Notes under the pieces: model-generated | Databases searched by the model: none | Told to the model about the DNA's origin: nothing | What the model saw: the letters and a program-made list of their open reading frames with translations, nothing else | Shown here: positions 1 through 11,395 of the stretch, in pieces | How the letters are laid out: each line of letters begins with the position of its first letter | Position numbering within the stretch: the stretch's first letter is position 1 | NCBI GenBank assembly: GCA_018398805.1 | Contig: JAGFBZ010000940.1 | Location: forward strand, 1,004,001-1,068,000 | Direction: 5' to 3' | Source: Hirundichthys speculiger | Taxonomy: Eukaryota; Chordata; Actinopteri; Beloniformes; Exocoetidae | Length of the DNA stretch: 64,000 bases | Program-made: the position numbers and the translations under genes

Positions 1-441
1 AAATCTCCTTTTCCAAGTCACGCCACTTCCTGTGAACTCCTGGATGTTTCCTTTCAGCTACCACGTTATAAAGATTGGTTTAGCGTCTCAGGTATTGCCA
101 GCTGATGTGCTTTTCATCACTTGCCTTTTCATTTTCTTCTCAGGTGATTTTAATTTTATTTTCACTGCTGCTAAAACTGAAGCAGCAAAAAGTTCCAGAT
201 GTCTGTATTTAAAAGATCCTTCCAAAGCATTTACGTCTCAGCTTTCACATTCATCTTGTGCTTCTGTTTTGTATTGAAACTTTACTCAGAAGCAGAATAA
301 AAGCCCACAAGTGTGCTCTTATCGACAGGAAGAGGACATGCTACAGTTTTTTTTTTTTTCCTTCCATGTAGAATAGCCTCTAGTATATAGTTATACACTG
401 GAAAATGATGAGGGTTGAATTAATTTTACTGTTATCCAAAG
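1..441. other. No gene recognised
   Basis: AT-rich sequence without a convincing exon. An open frame at 32-277 has no recognisable domain and no plausible splice context. A TTATCCAAAG-like sequence at the right end supplies the target duplication of the adjacent MITE. Confidence 0.4.
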
Positions 442-834
442 TAGCGCTGCACGATTATGAAAAAAAATTATAATCACGATTATTTGGATCAAAATTACGA
501 TTATTAATCAAGATTATTCAACAATAAAAAATATTTTTTGTTCAGAATGTTATTTAAAATCACGATATGAATTGTAACCAAGAAAGTATTGCATAAGGGA
601 TGGACAAATTATATAAAAGGCAATAGCATGAAACTTAGGCAGTCCTAGAGATTTTTGGCCATAAACACCAGCCTGTAAACATGTCTTAGCTTGAAGAACG
701 CCCAAAGGCAGGTCACTACATTGTCCCCTACACTACATTGTACATGGTCACGATTAATCACGATTTTCAAAATTTTAATTGTGGCAACCAAAAATCACGA
801 TTTCGATTATTTTTCGATTAATTGTGCAGCCCTA
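442..834. mobile_element. hAT-type MITE, 393 bp
   Basis: The ends are inverted repeats (TAGCGCTGCACGATTA at the left against TAATTGTGCAGCCCTA at the right, 14 of 16 pairing). The element is flanked by the direct repeat ATCCAAAG at 434-441 and 835-842. An 8-bp duplication with TAGGGCTGCAC-like ends is typical of non-autonomous hAT elements in fish. The interior repeats the motif TCACGATT and codes for nothing. Confidence 0.85.
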
Positions 835-944
835 ATCCAAAGGAGCAAATTCAAATGAAACATTTATATTTAAACTTTTAATCAGGTCCGGTGTTGTTGG
901 GGTTCATGACCCTGAGCAGCTGAGTCAGAGTCAGATGTCTTTAC

Positions 945-1196
945 TAGGGATGTCCGATAATATCGGCCCACCGATATTATCGGCCCGATATTGGCATAAA
1001 AATGTAATATCGGTATCGGTGTTGTGTTTTTTTTTTTTTTTTTTTTTGCACAGACAATGTGTTAATTCCACGACAGGAGATATGTGATGTTACCTAAAAT
1101 TACTTTTGAGGAAAAATTGCCGCATATATCGGTATCGGAAATTGAGAGTTGGACCATATCCGATATCGGCAAAAATGCCAATATCGGACATCCCTA
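945..1196. mobile_element. hAT-type MITE, 252 bp
   Basis: Perfect 15-bp terminal inverted repeats (TAGGGATGTCCGATA) with a perfect 8-bp target duplication GTCTTTAC at 937-944 and 1197-1204. The interior is rich in ATATCGG motifs on both strands and could fold into a long hairpin. It has a T-run at 1027-1047 and no coding capacity. The intact ends suggest a fairly young insertion. Confidence 0.92.
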
Positions 1197-1431
1197 GTCT
1201 TTACTTAGTAGTTGCAGTTAAAGTGTAAAAGTTGACCTCAGTTGCTTTATTAAGCTTCAGATTAAGAGGCAAATGTCCGGAGCGATTCCTCATAGCGACA
1301 CTCGGTCTCCCCAGTTCACGTTGAAATGGAAGTGAATTATGTCAGTGTCATCAGACGCATTATTATTGTTGTTTATACGTTTTTATTTTTCCCTTGGTGT
1401 CTTACATGTGGTTACTGTTTTTGCTTGGCAG

Positions 1432-1545
1432 CTGGAAGGCCTGGTGAGGGGGATCAGGGAGGAGAGCTGGAACCAGCACCGGAATCTAGACAGTTACTGT
1501 GGGATCCTCTCGGAAAAGTTCATCCAGCCCGTCCAGCCGGAGTGA
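1432..1545 (+). CDS. Probable terminal coding exon of an unidentified upstream gene
   Basis: A pyrimidine-rich tract ending in TTGGCAG precedes an open segment of 37 codons (starting Leu-Glu-Gly-Leu-Val-Arg, ending FIQPVQPE) and a TGA stop. The composition is unlike the flanking DNA: GC-rich, amphipathic, with charged and aromatic residues (ESWNQHRNLDSYCG). The frame can be extended upstream through the intron to 1339, but that part reads like intron. I do not recognise the family. Earlier exons must lie left of the window, since none is visible in 1-1431. It could be the C-terminus of any gene that neighbours itga5. Confidence 0.5.
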   Translation: MEGLVRGIREESWNQHRNLDSYCGILSEKFIQPVQPE

Positions 1546-1827
1546 GGCGAGAGTCGTCCTGGACTCCGTAACAAGTCTCCTCGTCCTCTGAGCAGTTGGG
1601 CTGGCGGCGCACACCCATTTCTGGCGCAGAAGCTGTACAAACAAATGAGCACAAGTCCCACGTGGTTTTTTTCACTTGTTTATGATGTTGCAACACGTTG
1701 GAACGAAAGCAACAGAGCTGCAGAACATTTTTAAGTGTTGTTTGGAAATGTTACAGTATTTTTTTTTTTTTCTTACAAAGCACTGTGAAATTTTTAAAGC
1801 TCTTCTAAGTAAAGCAACTGTTTTATG

Positions 1828-1865
<38 letters not shown>

Positions 1866-1960
1866 GTGATGGCATTTATTCGGATGATCAGTGGATTTCC
1901 CTTTTCAGAGGTGAATGTGATTTGAATTTTCACAATAAATTGTTGCTGAAATCTTCCAGA
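1546..1960 (+). other. Putative 3' UTR of the upstream gene
   Basis: Non-coding sequence after the TGA stop, with long T-runs at 1760-1771 and 1831-1862. The first good polyadenylation hexamer is AATAAA at 1934-1939. Assignment as a 3' UTR depends on the upstream exon being real. Confidence 0.35.
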
Positions 1961-2927
1961 TAAACAGCATTATTTTTTTTTTTTTATCAAAGAGTTGCAG
2001 TGATTTATTCATCAGGAATGTGACAAGACTGCCAAGATCTAGAAGTTCAGACACACCAACTGACTGAAGTAAGTTTAAGGCAGGACTTGTGTTGAAACCC
2101 ATGTCTGGTGCTTTCTTCCCTTCGTGTTGCAGCTCTGCAGGACGGAAATGAGCAGCTCATTCACATTTAAATTGAAATGGAGGTAGTTCTGTGTTACAGC
2201 CATTGGGAGAGATTAGTTCTTTTTATTAAAGAAAAATGTAACTTCTCATTCTGACATTAGGCCTATAAACTGAGGCAACACTTCCTTTACTTACAAAAAC
2301 AAGAACTTTTGTTGGATAATTTCAAATCCAGTGGTTAACACCAAGTCTGTCCTGTTCAACTGAAGAACTGGCAACTGTTCTGGAGCTCCATGTGTAAAGG
2401 ATACTTCAGGAAATTAAAAAGCATAATGGAAAACCCTCTTCACAACGGTGATTCAGTGAGTATCTTCAGTCAGAAGCTTCTTCAGATCACAGACCACCAT
2501 CATTTCCCTTAAGAGATGTTACTAAATTGATTTGAGCAGCAACAGATCTTTAGCACAGCAGCTTTTGTGCTGCAGCCAGTGCTAAAGCTAGCATGTTAAC
2601 ATGACTAGCAGGTTGCACTAAATAGAGTGGGACCAAAGCAAAATATAATTAGAAAAAAAAAAAATGTCCCAGATAATTACAGATCCAATTTTGCATCTGG
2701 TAAAAATATAAAATGCAGCTGCACATTTGGTAGAAATTCAAAGCTTTAATAGGGAGACATGCATGAAAAAAAAATGTGTTAAACAGAGGATGAGCGGAGC
2801 ACTGTCGGCTCAGTTCTGCAAATTGTGTGTGTGGTAAACTAAATATTGTGCAGCCTCAATATAGATGCATGAGAAAACACTTTTGTCTATGAAGACATGC
2901 CAATCGATCCGTCCATCATCTGTAACC
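1961..2927. other. Intergenic, nothing recognised
   Basis: AT-rich sequence with short A/T runs (for example 2654-2664 and 2767-2775). No exon, RNA gene or bounded transposon was seen on either strand. Confidence 0.4.
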
Positions 2928-2935
2928 GTTTAGTC

Positions 2936-3377
2936 CACAGGTGTCAAACTGATCCGTTAAAGCAGGGGTGTCCAAACTCGGTCCTCGAGGGCCGCTGTCC
3001 TGCATATCTTAGATGTTTCCCTGAAATAACACACCTGATTCTAAGGATTTGATTACCATCAGCTTGTCATCCAGGTCTGCATAAGTCTGTTAACGACCCA
3101 TTCATCTGAATCAGGTGTGCTGAAGCAGAGAAACATCTAAGACTTGCAGGACAGCGGCCCTCGAGGACTGGAGTTGGACACCCCTGCGTTAAAGGGCCGC
3201 GTGGCTGCAGGTTTTTGTTCCAACCGTGCAGAAACACAGCTGACTTATTTTAGTCAATCAACTAGTTCTCTTCACTAAATGTCTTAACCAGTTCAGTTTA
3301 TTGAATGAAAGAAGTCAGCTGTGTTTCTGCATAGTTGGAACAAAAATCTGCAGCCACGGATCAGTTTGACACCCCTG
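2936..3377. mobile_element. hAT-type MITE carrying a second MITE
   Basis: The outer element begins CACAGGTGTCAAACTGATCC and ends GGATCAGTTTGACACCCCTG, forming inverted ends. It is flanked by the 8-bp duplication GTTTAGTC at 2928-2935 and 3378-3385. A second inverted pair lies inside (GGTTTTTGTTCCAAC near 3211 against GTTGGAACAAAAATC near 3335). It is interrupted by another hAT-type MITE at 2963-3186, and the outer sequence is continuous once that copy is excluded. Confidence 0.88.
2963..3186. mobile_element. hAT-type MITE nested inside the 2936-3377 element
   Basis: 224 bp with long, nearly perfect inverted ends (CAGGGGTGTCCAAACTCGG at the left; its imperfect complement ends at 3186), extended by a shared GGCCGCTGTCCTGCA arm. 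A perfect 8-bp duplication CGTTAAAG lies at 2955-2962 and 3187-3194, within the body of the outer MITE. It is non-coding. Confidence 0.92.
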
Positions 3378-3385
3378 GTTTAGTC

Positions 3386-5435
3386 CTGTGCAAGGTCACA
3401 GGGATCTTAAGTAGCCTGTCCCAGCTCTGAGGAAGAAATTCAAGGGTGTGATAACATACCTGCAGTGTGACTATCAAGGCCCAAATAGTCCACTGAGAAA
3501 GGACACTTGTCCAAATTAGAGAAAAACATAAAGCCACATGCAATTTGATGGTGTTCGTCAGGCATTTACAGGCGTGCTTTCAAACCGGACTTGATTTAAC
3601 GCTCATAACGGTCAACAGAAATATGACCACGCAAGCCTCCTCTCTCCTGGATCAAACAAAAGATTCACAGGTGGAGGTGATACTTGTGACACATAGAAAC
3701 ACTTTCCCGCCTCTACAACACCTATATACCCAACAAACGTCCAGACCTTCTGCAAAGCTGTCGGTCACCTCGGTCACTGACAACGTTGAGTTTTCTCAGT
3801 AACTGCGGGTCTGACACTGAAACTTGACGTTACAGTATGTTACTATAGGCTGGAACAGTTTTCAACCTGTGGGAATATGCACTGATAAATAAACAGAAAT
3901 CAGATTTACAAGCAGACAGGAAACCAACAGTAACCGTGGTTGTCTTATTAATCGCGTTGGTCAGGCAGTGAGAGGTTAATGTTGAAGGAGGATATTCACA
4001 GGTCAGCGACTTCCAATATGAATATAATGTATTGTTACTGGTCTTTTCCCAGTAAGGGGCCTTCCTCTGGTTGACAGCCTCTTCTCTGCCCGTCTCGTGC
4101 TGCTCTGCTTGTTTGTGGTGCAATTTTTTTCCTTGAGGTTCCTTCGCAGAGCAACTCTGCGGGTTACATGAAGCCCACTTCTGTATTAACTCGGGTCCAT
4201 TAAGAAGTAATGTGGAGTTGACGAGGCAGATAAAACTCCCCCGGGTAAGAATAGAGTTTCGGCTTCACATCTCTCAATCTGCACTTCATTGTGGTTTAAA
4301 ATGGTGACTATGAGATGTACATTTAAAAAAAAAAAAAAAACCCTGAATCTTTTTCAGATAGAGGTGCTTCTTCATCTGATTTACTGTATAAATGACTAAA
4401 TATTAATTCTGCCCCAGGCATGCACTTGCATGACAAACTGTGAAACATTTAATTAAATTCTTTCTCTGACACTAGTCCTTTTCTTCTGCTCCCTACTTGG
4501 AAAGATAACAGATCAGGGAAAGGTCATCTGAGAGGTCAGGGTTTGGGGTTAATGTGCTCCTCGGTGACACAGCAGGGAGAAAGCCTTCAAACACAAGACG
4601 TCTGTCCGCTAACAGTCACTTTAGAGCTCTTTTCCCCTCCTTAACAATAATATACAGAAATAGATGACCACCTGCCTAAAACACACCTCGAGCCATCCAT
4701 CTCACTGTTTATTCAGTTTATTATAGGTGTTAAGAAAATCTTTTCCAATGCATACATTTTCATACAGAAATATGAATTTGCTTTTCTACAATTTTAAATA
4801 CGAGGTCACCTTATGTGTGATCTATGAACTTGTACTGTGGAAGCAAGGAAACTTAAAACTAAATTAAAGCATGTCCTCCAGCGAAAAGGGCTTCCGAAGA
4901 AAGGTTTGCACCCGTTAACTCACTTCTGTTCTTCCTTCACACAAAGATCGAAAGTCTGCTTTTAGGACTCAGTTACTGAAATGAGATTGTGCTACTGTAC
5001 TGGAAACCAGTAGTTTCCTGAAACTGGACAGTACCTTGGAAGAGTTTCCTTGTAAAGTCCAGTTTGTTCAACAGTTCAAAATAGTTAATTAAAAGATGGT
5101 GGAAAATTAGTCATATTTGTTAAGTTTCACCCAAACCCCAGGTGATGCTACAGCTTTTGTTTGGTGTATGATTGCATCATCATGGCTACCGTATGTTCCT
5201 CATAATATCTGTGTCAAAGCTGAATTACTGAAATGCTGAACATTTGGAAACCACGCCACCATAACAAAAAAAAATTACACTCAAGTGGGACTTTCCCCCA
5301 GTTTTTACTTCTTAATTTGGTATCCAGGTAAATGTTATTTTGTTAACACGCTAACTGCTTACTTTGTCGGGGCAGTAGATTTTGTGAACTGCGACGTCGG
5401 GCGATAAGTGACTTCTTGAAGGCATGTGGCACTCT
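3386..5435. other. Intergenic, no gene recognised
   Basis: The left end (about 3386-3430) resembles the end of the common fish repeat also seen at 16311-16709 (CAAGGTCACAGGGATCTT). The rest has short open frames without domains and an A-run at 4325-4340. No bounded element was found. Confidence 0.4.
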
Positions 5436-6040
5436 TTCAATTCAATTCAATTTCAATTTTATTTGTATAGCGTCTGTTACAATGTCAATTGTCTCTATAG
5501 GCGCTTTACGGACACACAGAGCATGACCCCCGAGCAAATATCATTAACTAAAATTATAATATTAAATTCTAAACAAGGATAATGGCAAATAAAAAACTCC
5601 CACAGCGGGAGAAAAAACCTTTAAGCCAAACAGTGGCAAGGAAAAACTCCACTTTAGGAGGAAGAAACTTTGAGCAGGACCTGGATCATATGAGGGGACC
5701 TTCCTGGAGGAAGGGAGGAGGAAGGGAGGAGGAAAGGGAAGGAAAAGGAGAAAAGCAGTGGAGACACCACTCAGCAGATCATGTTGGCGTCCCCTGCAGC
5801 GTAGGCCTATAGCAGCATAGCTATGACGAAGCCGTGATTAGGACGAGCTACTCTAGTCTTAGCGACTACAGCTATGGCTATAACTATTAGCCCCTACACA
5901 GTATAGTTTAGACTAACTGTAGGCTTTACTGAACAGAAATGTTTTCAATTTAGTTTTAAAGATGGAGGTGGTGTCAGCCTCCTGAACCCAAACTGGTAGC
6001 TGGTTCCATAATAAAGGTGCCTGGTCTTTCCATACACATT
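5436..6040. repeat. Interspersed fish repeat, copy 1
   Basis: Begins with an ATTCAATTCAATTT-like end and the TTTATTTGTATAGCGTC segment, then runs through an AAAAACTCCCACAGCGGGAG-type stretch. It is clearly related to 22509-22740, and its first 50 bases match the reverse complements of 16735-16785 and 8060-8102. The part from about 5940 (AAACTGGTAGCTGGTTCC) resembles 44030-44060. This looks like a retroposon-type family with several truncated copies here. Class not determined. Confidence 0.7.
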
Positions 6041-6425
6041 TATTTTTGATCAACTATAAAGAAAATAGTATTGACGTTTGTAGTCGACACCATTTGTTCA
6101 TCCATCCGGCTTTTACTGCCAAACGTAAATAAAGATATAAAAGTGCATAGAAACCAAGCAGATTGCATCTTAGATATCCCTTACATTTTCATTTTGAAAC
6201 TGATCATCTGTTCACTTATGACTGTTATGACAACCTAAAACTGTTCCCCAAAGTTCCCCAACGTCAACGTCTTCTCCTCCAGAGAGACGTCACTTCCTGC
6301 TTTATAAATACCTGCGTGGTAACTTCACCGTCCACTCAGCAGAAAGCTCCAAAACTCCCACATTAACTGTCGGGTCATTATTTTAATTGTGGTAATACTG
6401 TTGCCTCCTGGATGTGTAGGTGACC

Positions 6426-6447
6426 TTGTGTGTGTGTGTGTGTGTGC
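6426..6447. repeat. (TG)n microsatellite
   Basis: Eleven uninterrupted TG/GT units ending in the CAG that precedes an exon-like segment. Confidence 0.9.
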
Positions 6448-6449
6448 AG

Positions 6450-6487
6450 AGGTGTTTGTTAGTGAAGACGGCATCCAGACTCTCTCA
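6450..6487 (+). other. Exon-like 38-bp segment, unassigned
   Basis: A (TG)n tract ends in GCAG (acceptor-like) and the segment is followed by GTAAGTG, a near-consensus donor. Two frames are open; one reads VFVSEDGIQTLS. There is no partner exon that I can identify, and its link to the upstream terminal exon or to itga5 is unknown. A chance match is quite possible. Confidence 0.2.
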
Positions 6488-8034
6488 GTAAGTGTTGTCT
6501 TATCACCCTCACGCTGACATAATGCAGACAGTGTGGGTGAAGTCTGGGAAGGAAAGGTAATTTTGGCTGTGAAAGGACATAAATAACATGACTGGCAAGT
6601 TGACTAGTGGAGGATGAAAGCCGCTAAACTTTACAAGCATCCACATGGCGAAATACTTGCAGAAATGCTGAAAAAGTTTCTCTGTGCGCTTCTGTTCTCG
6701 GGCTTTTTCCAATTAGCCTGCAGATATAATGAGCATAGCAGGTAAAACGCTTTTGCAGCTTCGCACTGCTCCTCAACCAAAAAAAAACTAACTCTTTTTC
6801 CACAGTTCTGAGCCAAATCTGTTAAGATTGCCCGTGTTCAATTTTCCACCCTTTCCTCCTTCGAAAATAAGCTTAAAAGCCACAGTCCACTGAGCACATG
6901 CATCAGATGGAGAAAAAAAAAAAAGCATTTCCTGTCTGAGGGTTTACAAGTCTGATAGCTTGTTCTTTGATGTGAATACAGTGGTTGGGTAGACCCATTA
7001 GTAAAAAGTGGACATTTTGATAGCAATGGACAGAGCTCCATGTTTAGGCACTGCTATGTCTAAAAATGTCCATTCTTAACCTCAAAGGCTGAAAGTAATA
7101 TTTGACCTAGAGCAGAGAAAGTATTTGTATCTGAGAAGTCAGTTAAAAAGCAGAGCTGGGGTTTGGACGTTTGGCTACATATCTGAGAATGTTAAAAAAC
7201 GTACGACGTTTCAAAGTTCAGCGAATAATGAAAGCCACGGGGGAGAAAACAGGACAAAGAAGTTCAAGTCCATCTTCAATTATGAAGTTCACTGAGAAAA
7301 AAAAAATTAAAATCAAATTGAGATTTAAATGCATCTACTAATACAGTCGTGATGAGAAACGAGTTGAACATTTTTATATTTTTGTAGATTTTATAAATGC
7401 AGAGGATATCGGAGGCATCTTGGACAAGAGGAGAAACCTTTGAGTCAATGGAAGTATCTTTGTCCGTGTCCAACAAAATGCTGCAACACGGTTGGTCTTA
7501 AATGGACTTCCATTCATGTGGGTAATTAAAAAAAAAAAAAGTGAGTGTACAAAGTCACAATATGACGTTCAAGTAAACTGCTTTGACATTTTGGAGGTTT
7601 GGTTCATTGTATACGCAACAACTTTGCTCTTCTTGTGGATCTGTTCTGAACAGTGGTTAACTTGGTTTGCATGTCGTAAGTCCCTCCCTCTTCTGCCTGA
7701 ACTAATAATAAAGAAAAGAAGAGTAACAGAAATATTCTTTTTAATTAGAAAAAAAAAGTTGCCTTATAGTTCGCATACCATGCCTTTTAAAACATCTCGT
7801 CTGCACTAGGAATTTATACCAAATGTGACTGTAGTTCGTACTTTTGCCACTAGAGGTCAACAATGATCGCAGATTGCTTGCTCCACTTTCAACCAGAGTA
7901 AAATTTCATATTTATACCACACACTTGCAAGGTATTTTTTATTTTTTTTTTTTTTTTACCTTGCGTTTATACAGATCTTCTGCCTATAGCTACACTGTTA
8001 AGATAGATAGAGGTTTGGATTAGATTTGGTCAGG
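6488..8034. other. Intergenic, nothing recognised
   Basis: Low-information AT-rich sequence with homopolymers (T-run at 7941-7957). Short open frames on both strands show no domain. Confidence 0.4.
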
Positions 8035-8102
8035 GGTCTCTATAAAAGCCCCTAAATACAACTTATATTAATAGATGCCATACAAATAAAGTTGAGTTGA
8101 AG
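8035..8102. repeat. Truncated end of the 5436-type repeat
   Basis: Contains GATGCCATACAAATAAAG followed by TTGAGTTGAA, which is the reverse complement of the first part of the repeat at 5436-6040 and parallels 16755-16785. Confidence 0.55.
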
Positions 8103-9091
8103 TCTGTGTGCACGCTACTTAACCTCTTGATAAAATAAACCGCTCATTGAAGTAAGAGTAACTAGCAGCACTACACCACTATCTGGCATTTAAATTTCTT
8201 CACATTTCATGAACGGTTGCTACAGGATCTGTTACATATGGAAATGTGTTTTTACAGGCTGAAAACCGTCTTTCTCCAATCTTGTTGACTTTGGAAGGCA
8301 AAACATGTCTCACTCCCGCTCAGATCGGGAGCTTTTTCTTTCTTTTTTTTTTTTTTAAATAGGCTTTCAACACACAAGTAGAAGCAGGTGAGGACAGACA
8401 AATAACCGTGTACTGTACACGCTTGTCTGCTTGTCAGTCTGCCATGACGGCATGAACTCGGGTTCAAACGGAGTGATGACAGGCAGAGCTGGAGGTAGAT
8501 AGCTGTGGGCTTTCCCAAATTTACTCACGATAAAATGCCTTGACAAGTAGATCATGACAAGAAGCAGTTTGTATTTTGACCTGTGGAATTAACAGCCTCG
8601 GGAAGTTTGATCATCATTTCTCAAAAAGCAGGAACATTAAAAGCAGACTTAAGCTTTCAGTTCTTCCCGCGGAGGGATGCTCTTCTCTGTGTGTGAACCT
8701 GAGAAGCTACAATCAACACCTTGATCACAGCAGTGTGCAAAATATATATTTTTTCCCTTTAATTCTCACTCTTTCAATTTAACTTTTAAAATTTTGAGGT
8801 GAAGTACTAGTGAATGGTAGCAGACGGGGGTCACAGCACGCTCATTTTAGAGAAGCAGCACAGAATTATAATGGGGACCTTCGGTTCACAGCCAGAAGAA
8901 CAATTCAAACATCATAAATGCCACAGCTGTTCAAATAAACACTGTATTACATAAAACATCATCCCAGTTTACCAACGTCTACTGCAGGTAGGAACTCGCA
9001 CAAATCCCACTTCATCAAACTGAAATATCTGATGTGAAGAACCCTGGGAAAATTTGGAGCTATGAGCTCTGTCTGCACTGCACTTAAAGAA

Positions 9092-9124
<33 letters not shown>
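9092..9124. repeat. (AAT)n microsatellite
   Basis: Eleven AAT units without interruption. Confidence 0.95.
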
Positions 9125-9125
<1 letters not shown>

Positions 9126-9241
9126 TTCATTCATTATTTATCATTACAGCCTGACTTTTCACCTTTGGTTTACTCTCACTACTTTAATTGAGTCATTTTT
9201 GGCTGCAGCATGAGTCGCTCAAGTGGGACTGGAGACCCTGT

Positions 9242-9290
9242 CCCCACCCCCACCCCCCCCCCCCACCCCCAGCCCCACCCCCACTCCCAC
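9242..9290. repeat. C-rich (CCCCCA)n tract
   Basis: Imperfect CCCCCA repeats with a C12 run. They give spurious Pro-rich (+) and Gly-rich (-) open frames. The complementary G-rich strand could form quadruplexes. Confidence 0.9.
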
Positions 9291-10263
9291 CGTGGGTTGT
9301 GGCTCTTTTGCAATCAGTGTCAAAGCTTTTCCACCCATTTGAGCTCCAGCAGATGCAGGGTGATACTTCACTGGGAGAAGATGAATATGGGGGAGCTGGA
9401 TAATTATGATCTGGATCTGTGATGTCACAAGTCCCCACAAACAGCTTATTAAATGAAAAATGTTCAGACCAAGGCTGCCCCAAAGAAATTGATAAAGTAT
9501 TGACATTTTTTTTGTGATTTTTGTTTGTTTTTTGTTTTAAGTTTGTAGTTACTGCAGACACCCAAATAAAAGCTCACGATTTTCAGGGTGTGAACTAGGG
9601 ATGGTAAAATACCGAACCGTTAAGTACGACCTGCATGGGACAATATGCTTTTATGTCCCGCTGTATTTATGTTTCAATAACTTTGCATTGGACTTGCACG
9701 TGAGCGTGCAGACATCTGGATGAGATCATGCCACAGCTGTACAGACTGACGTGTCTGGCCGTGACTATTCCCACATCCACCACAACTGCTGACCAGACAT
9801 CCTCTGACCTCAAGAGAATAAAAAATGTATGCAAGTAATGCGGTGATGCGTAATCGAGAGGTAGAGCCGTTTGTGCACGTCCACATGTGACCAGGTGGAC
9901 GCACATTTATTCCATTTGGACGCGCTCTTTTACGCGCCGACATGTGAGTTGTGATTTCCGCAAACCCGGTATCTTGCGATCGCGGGTTTAGGGTTTAGCG
10001 AGGAAAAGGGGAAACGACAAGAAGAAACAAACAAGACACAGGCGCAAACAATCAGGGAGATGAGAGAAGGGAAGTACGATGGAACTCAACGAGGGAAAGA
10101 CAGACTGTCAAAGTAAAGCAGGAAATCAAGTTAACAGCAACAGAACCAAAGAATCAAACCCAAAACCTGACACTCTCAAGCATGGATAAAAAGTTTTTTT
10201 TTTTCTTTTTATAATATGGAGTAATGTTTTAGAATCCTAACTGGTGAAATATTTCCTTGATTT

Positions 10264-10345
10264 GGGTCCCGGGGGCAGCAGCTCCAGCAGAGAGGCCCAG
10301 GTCCTCCTCCCTTGTCACTTCCTCCAACTCTCCCAGGAGGACTGA
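10264..10345 (+). repeat. Short LINE-like fragment
   Basis: GTCCCGGGGGCAGCAGCTCC and the following GAGGCCCAGGTCCTCCTCCC resemble the segment at about 63595-63640 (GGGGGTAGCAGTCTAAGG). Both look like pieces of one old non-LTR retroelement family. No open frame survives. Confidence 0.4.
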
Positions 10346-10627
10346 GATGAGAAATACTGAAATAGTTTTCATCTCGAAACTGCAACTGTCATGTGCTTGC
10401 AGTGAAAAAAATCAAAGAACGTCCCTGTTCCTGCTTCATCCTCTGATTGGTCCACTGCTGATTATGTCACATTTCTTACTTGAGGTTCGACCTCATGTTT
10501 CCCAAAAATCAGAGCAGAACTTGCACTTGCATTGTTGAAGACATTCTTCCATTTGTCTTGTGGACCATAATAAGCTTCTAAACCAGTTGTGATGTCACCA
10601 GCCCCTTGTCACACCCCTTCAGCTCCA

Positions 10628-10650
10628 GGTGAGCTCCAGGTGAGCTCAGA
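10628..10650. repeat. Small tandem duplication
   Basis: The 12-base unit AGCTCCAGGTG(A) occurs about twice in a row, followed by GAGCTC. Minor feature in the itga5 upstream region. Confidence 0.6.
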
Positions 10651-10939
10651 GATCCTCTGACCTCGTTACATTTTCAACAGTGAGTTGAGGAGATTAGAGA
10701 CGTGATATAATGTGGATGTGATAACTGCAACTAGTCAGATGATGTATTAATTTTAAACCAATGCCCGCCATCCAGCAAAGGTAACTACTTAATCCAAATA
10801 GAATAAACTCATTTTCCGTCATTTGGAGTTCTTGTTAAATGTTAAGAACGTACAAAGGTTGCATCTGAATTTGATTAGTTCATTGTTGGTGAGGAGGAAA
10901 CCAATAATCTTTTTTATGCTAAATGGATTTAACTGGAAT

Positions 10940-11285
10940 TCACAACATATGGGAAGTTTTGCATACAGCACATCTCACTGAAAAGTTATATAGGTTTCCA
11001 CATTAAAGTTGGAAACCCCTCCAGTCGAAGTTCAGCTGTCATATGTGAGATTCTGGAAGAATATTTTAAAGCTCCACCCCAAAAGAGGTTGCACTCTTTC
11101 CCTCCCTTCTCCCCTCTCACTCTCTCTGTTTACATCTAACTGCTCACTTTGGACCATCGCGCAGAAACTGCTTGGAGCTGGAGGGGTTTTCTAGGACACC
11201 TATCCATGTTCCAGACCGCGACGCGTCCGACATAAGGAACATCACGGATGATGCGTATTGCGCCGCAGCCGTTCAATGAAAGCAG
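10940..11285 (+). promoter_or_regulatory. itga5: Presumed itga5 promoter and 5' leader
   Basis: Immediately upstream of the itga5 start codon. A TATATA sequence lies at 10987-10992, about 300 bases before the ATG, followed by a long pyrimidine stretch (11095-11125) and a CpG-rich leader from about 11210 that continues into exon 1. The transcription start cannot be fixed from sequence. The leader contains several upstream ATGs, listed separately. Confidence 0.45.
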
Positions 11286-11395
11286 ATGGGCACCGTTCCT
11301 GGACTTCCACCGACCCGGCCGCGGAGGAAATGCCGCTGCGGCGCGCTGCTCGTACCTGTGCTGGCGGCTCTGATCCAGCTCTGCGCCGCGTTTAA
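11206..11395 (+). promoter_or_regulatory. itga5: Upstream open reading frames in the itga5 leader
   Basis: Three uORFs are visible. The first (11206-11235) encodes nine residues and closes before the main start. The second starts at 11248 (with an in-frame ATG at 11251 that has A at -3) and ends with TGA at 11373, overlapping the itga5 start in another frame. The third (11276-11395) overlaps in the remaining frame. The main ATG at 11286 has C at -3 and G at +4, a middling context. The set could lower translation, if the transcript starts upstream of them. Confidence 0.55.

Noticed and set aside
9188..9561. Overlapping Pro-rich (+) and Gly-rich (-) open frames
   Set aside because: Produced by the C-rich simple repeat at 9242-9290.
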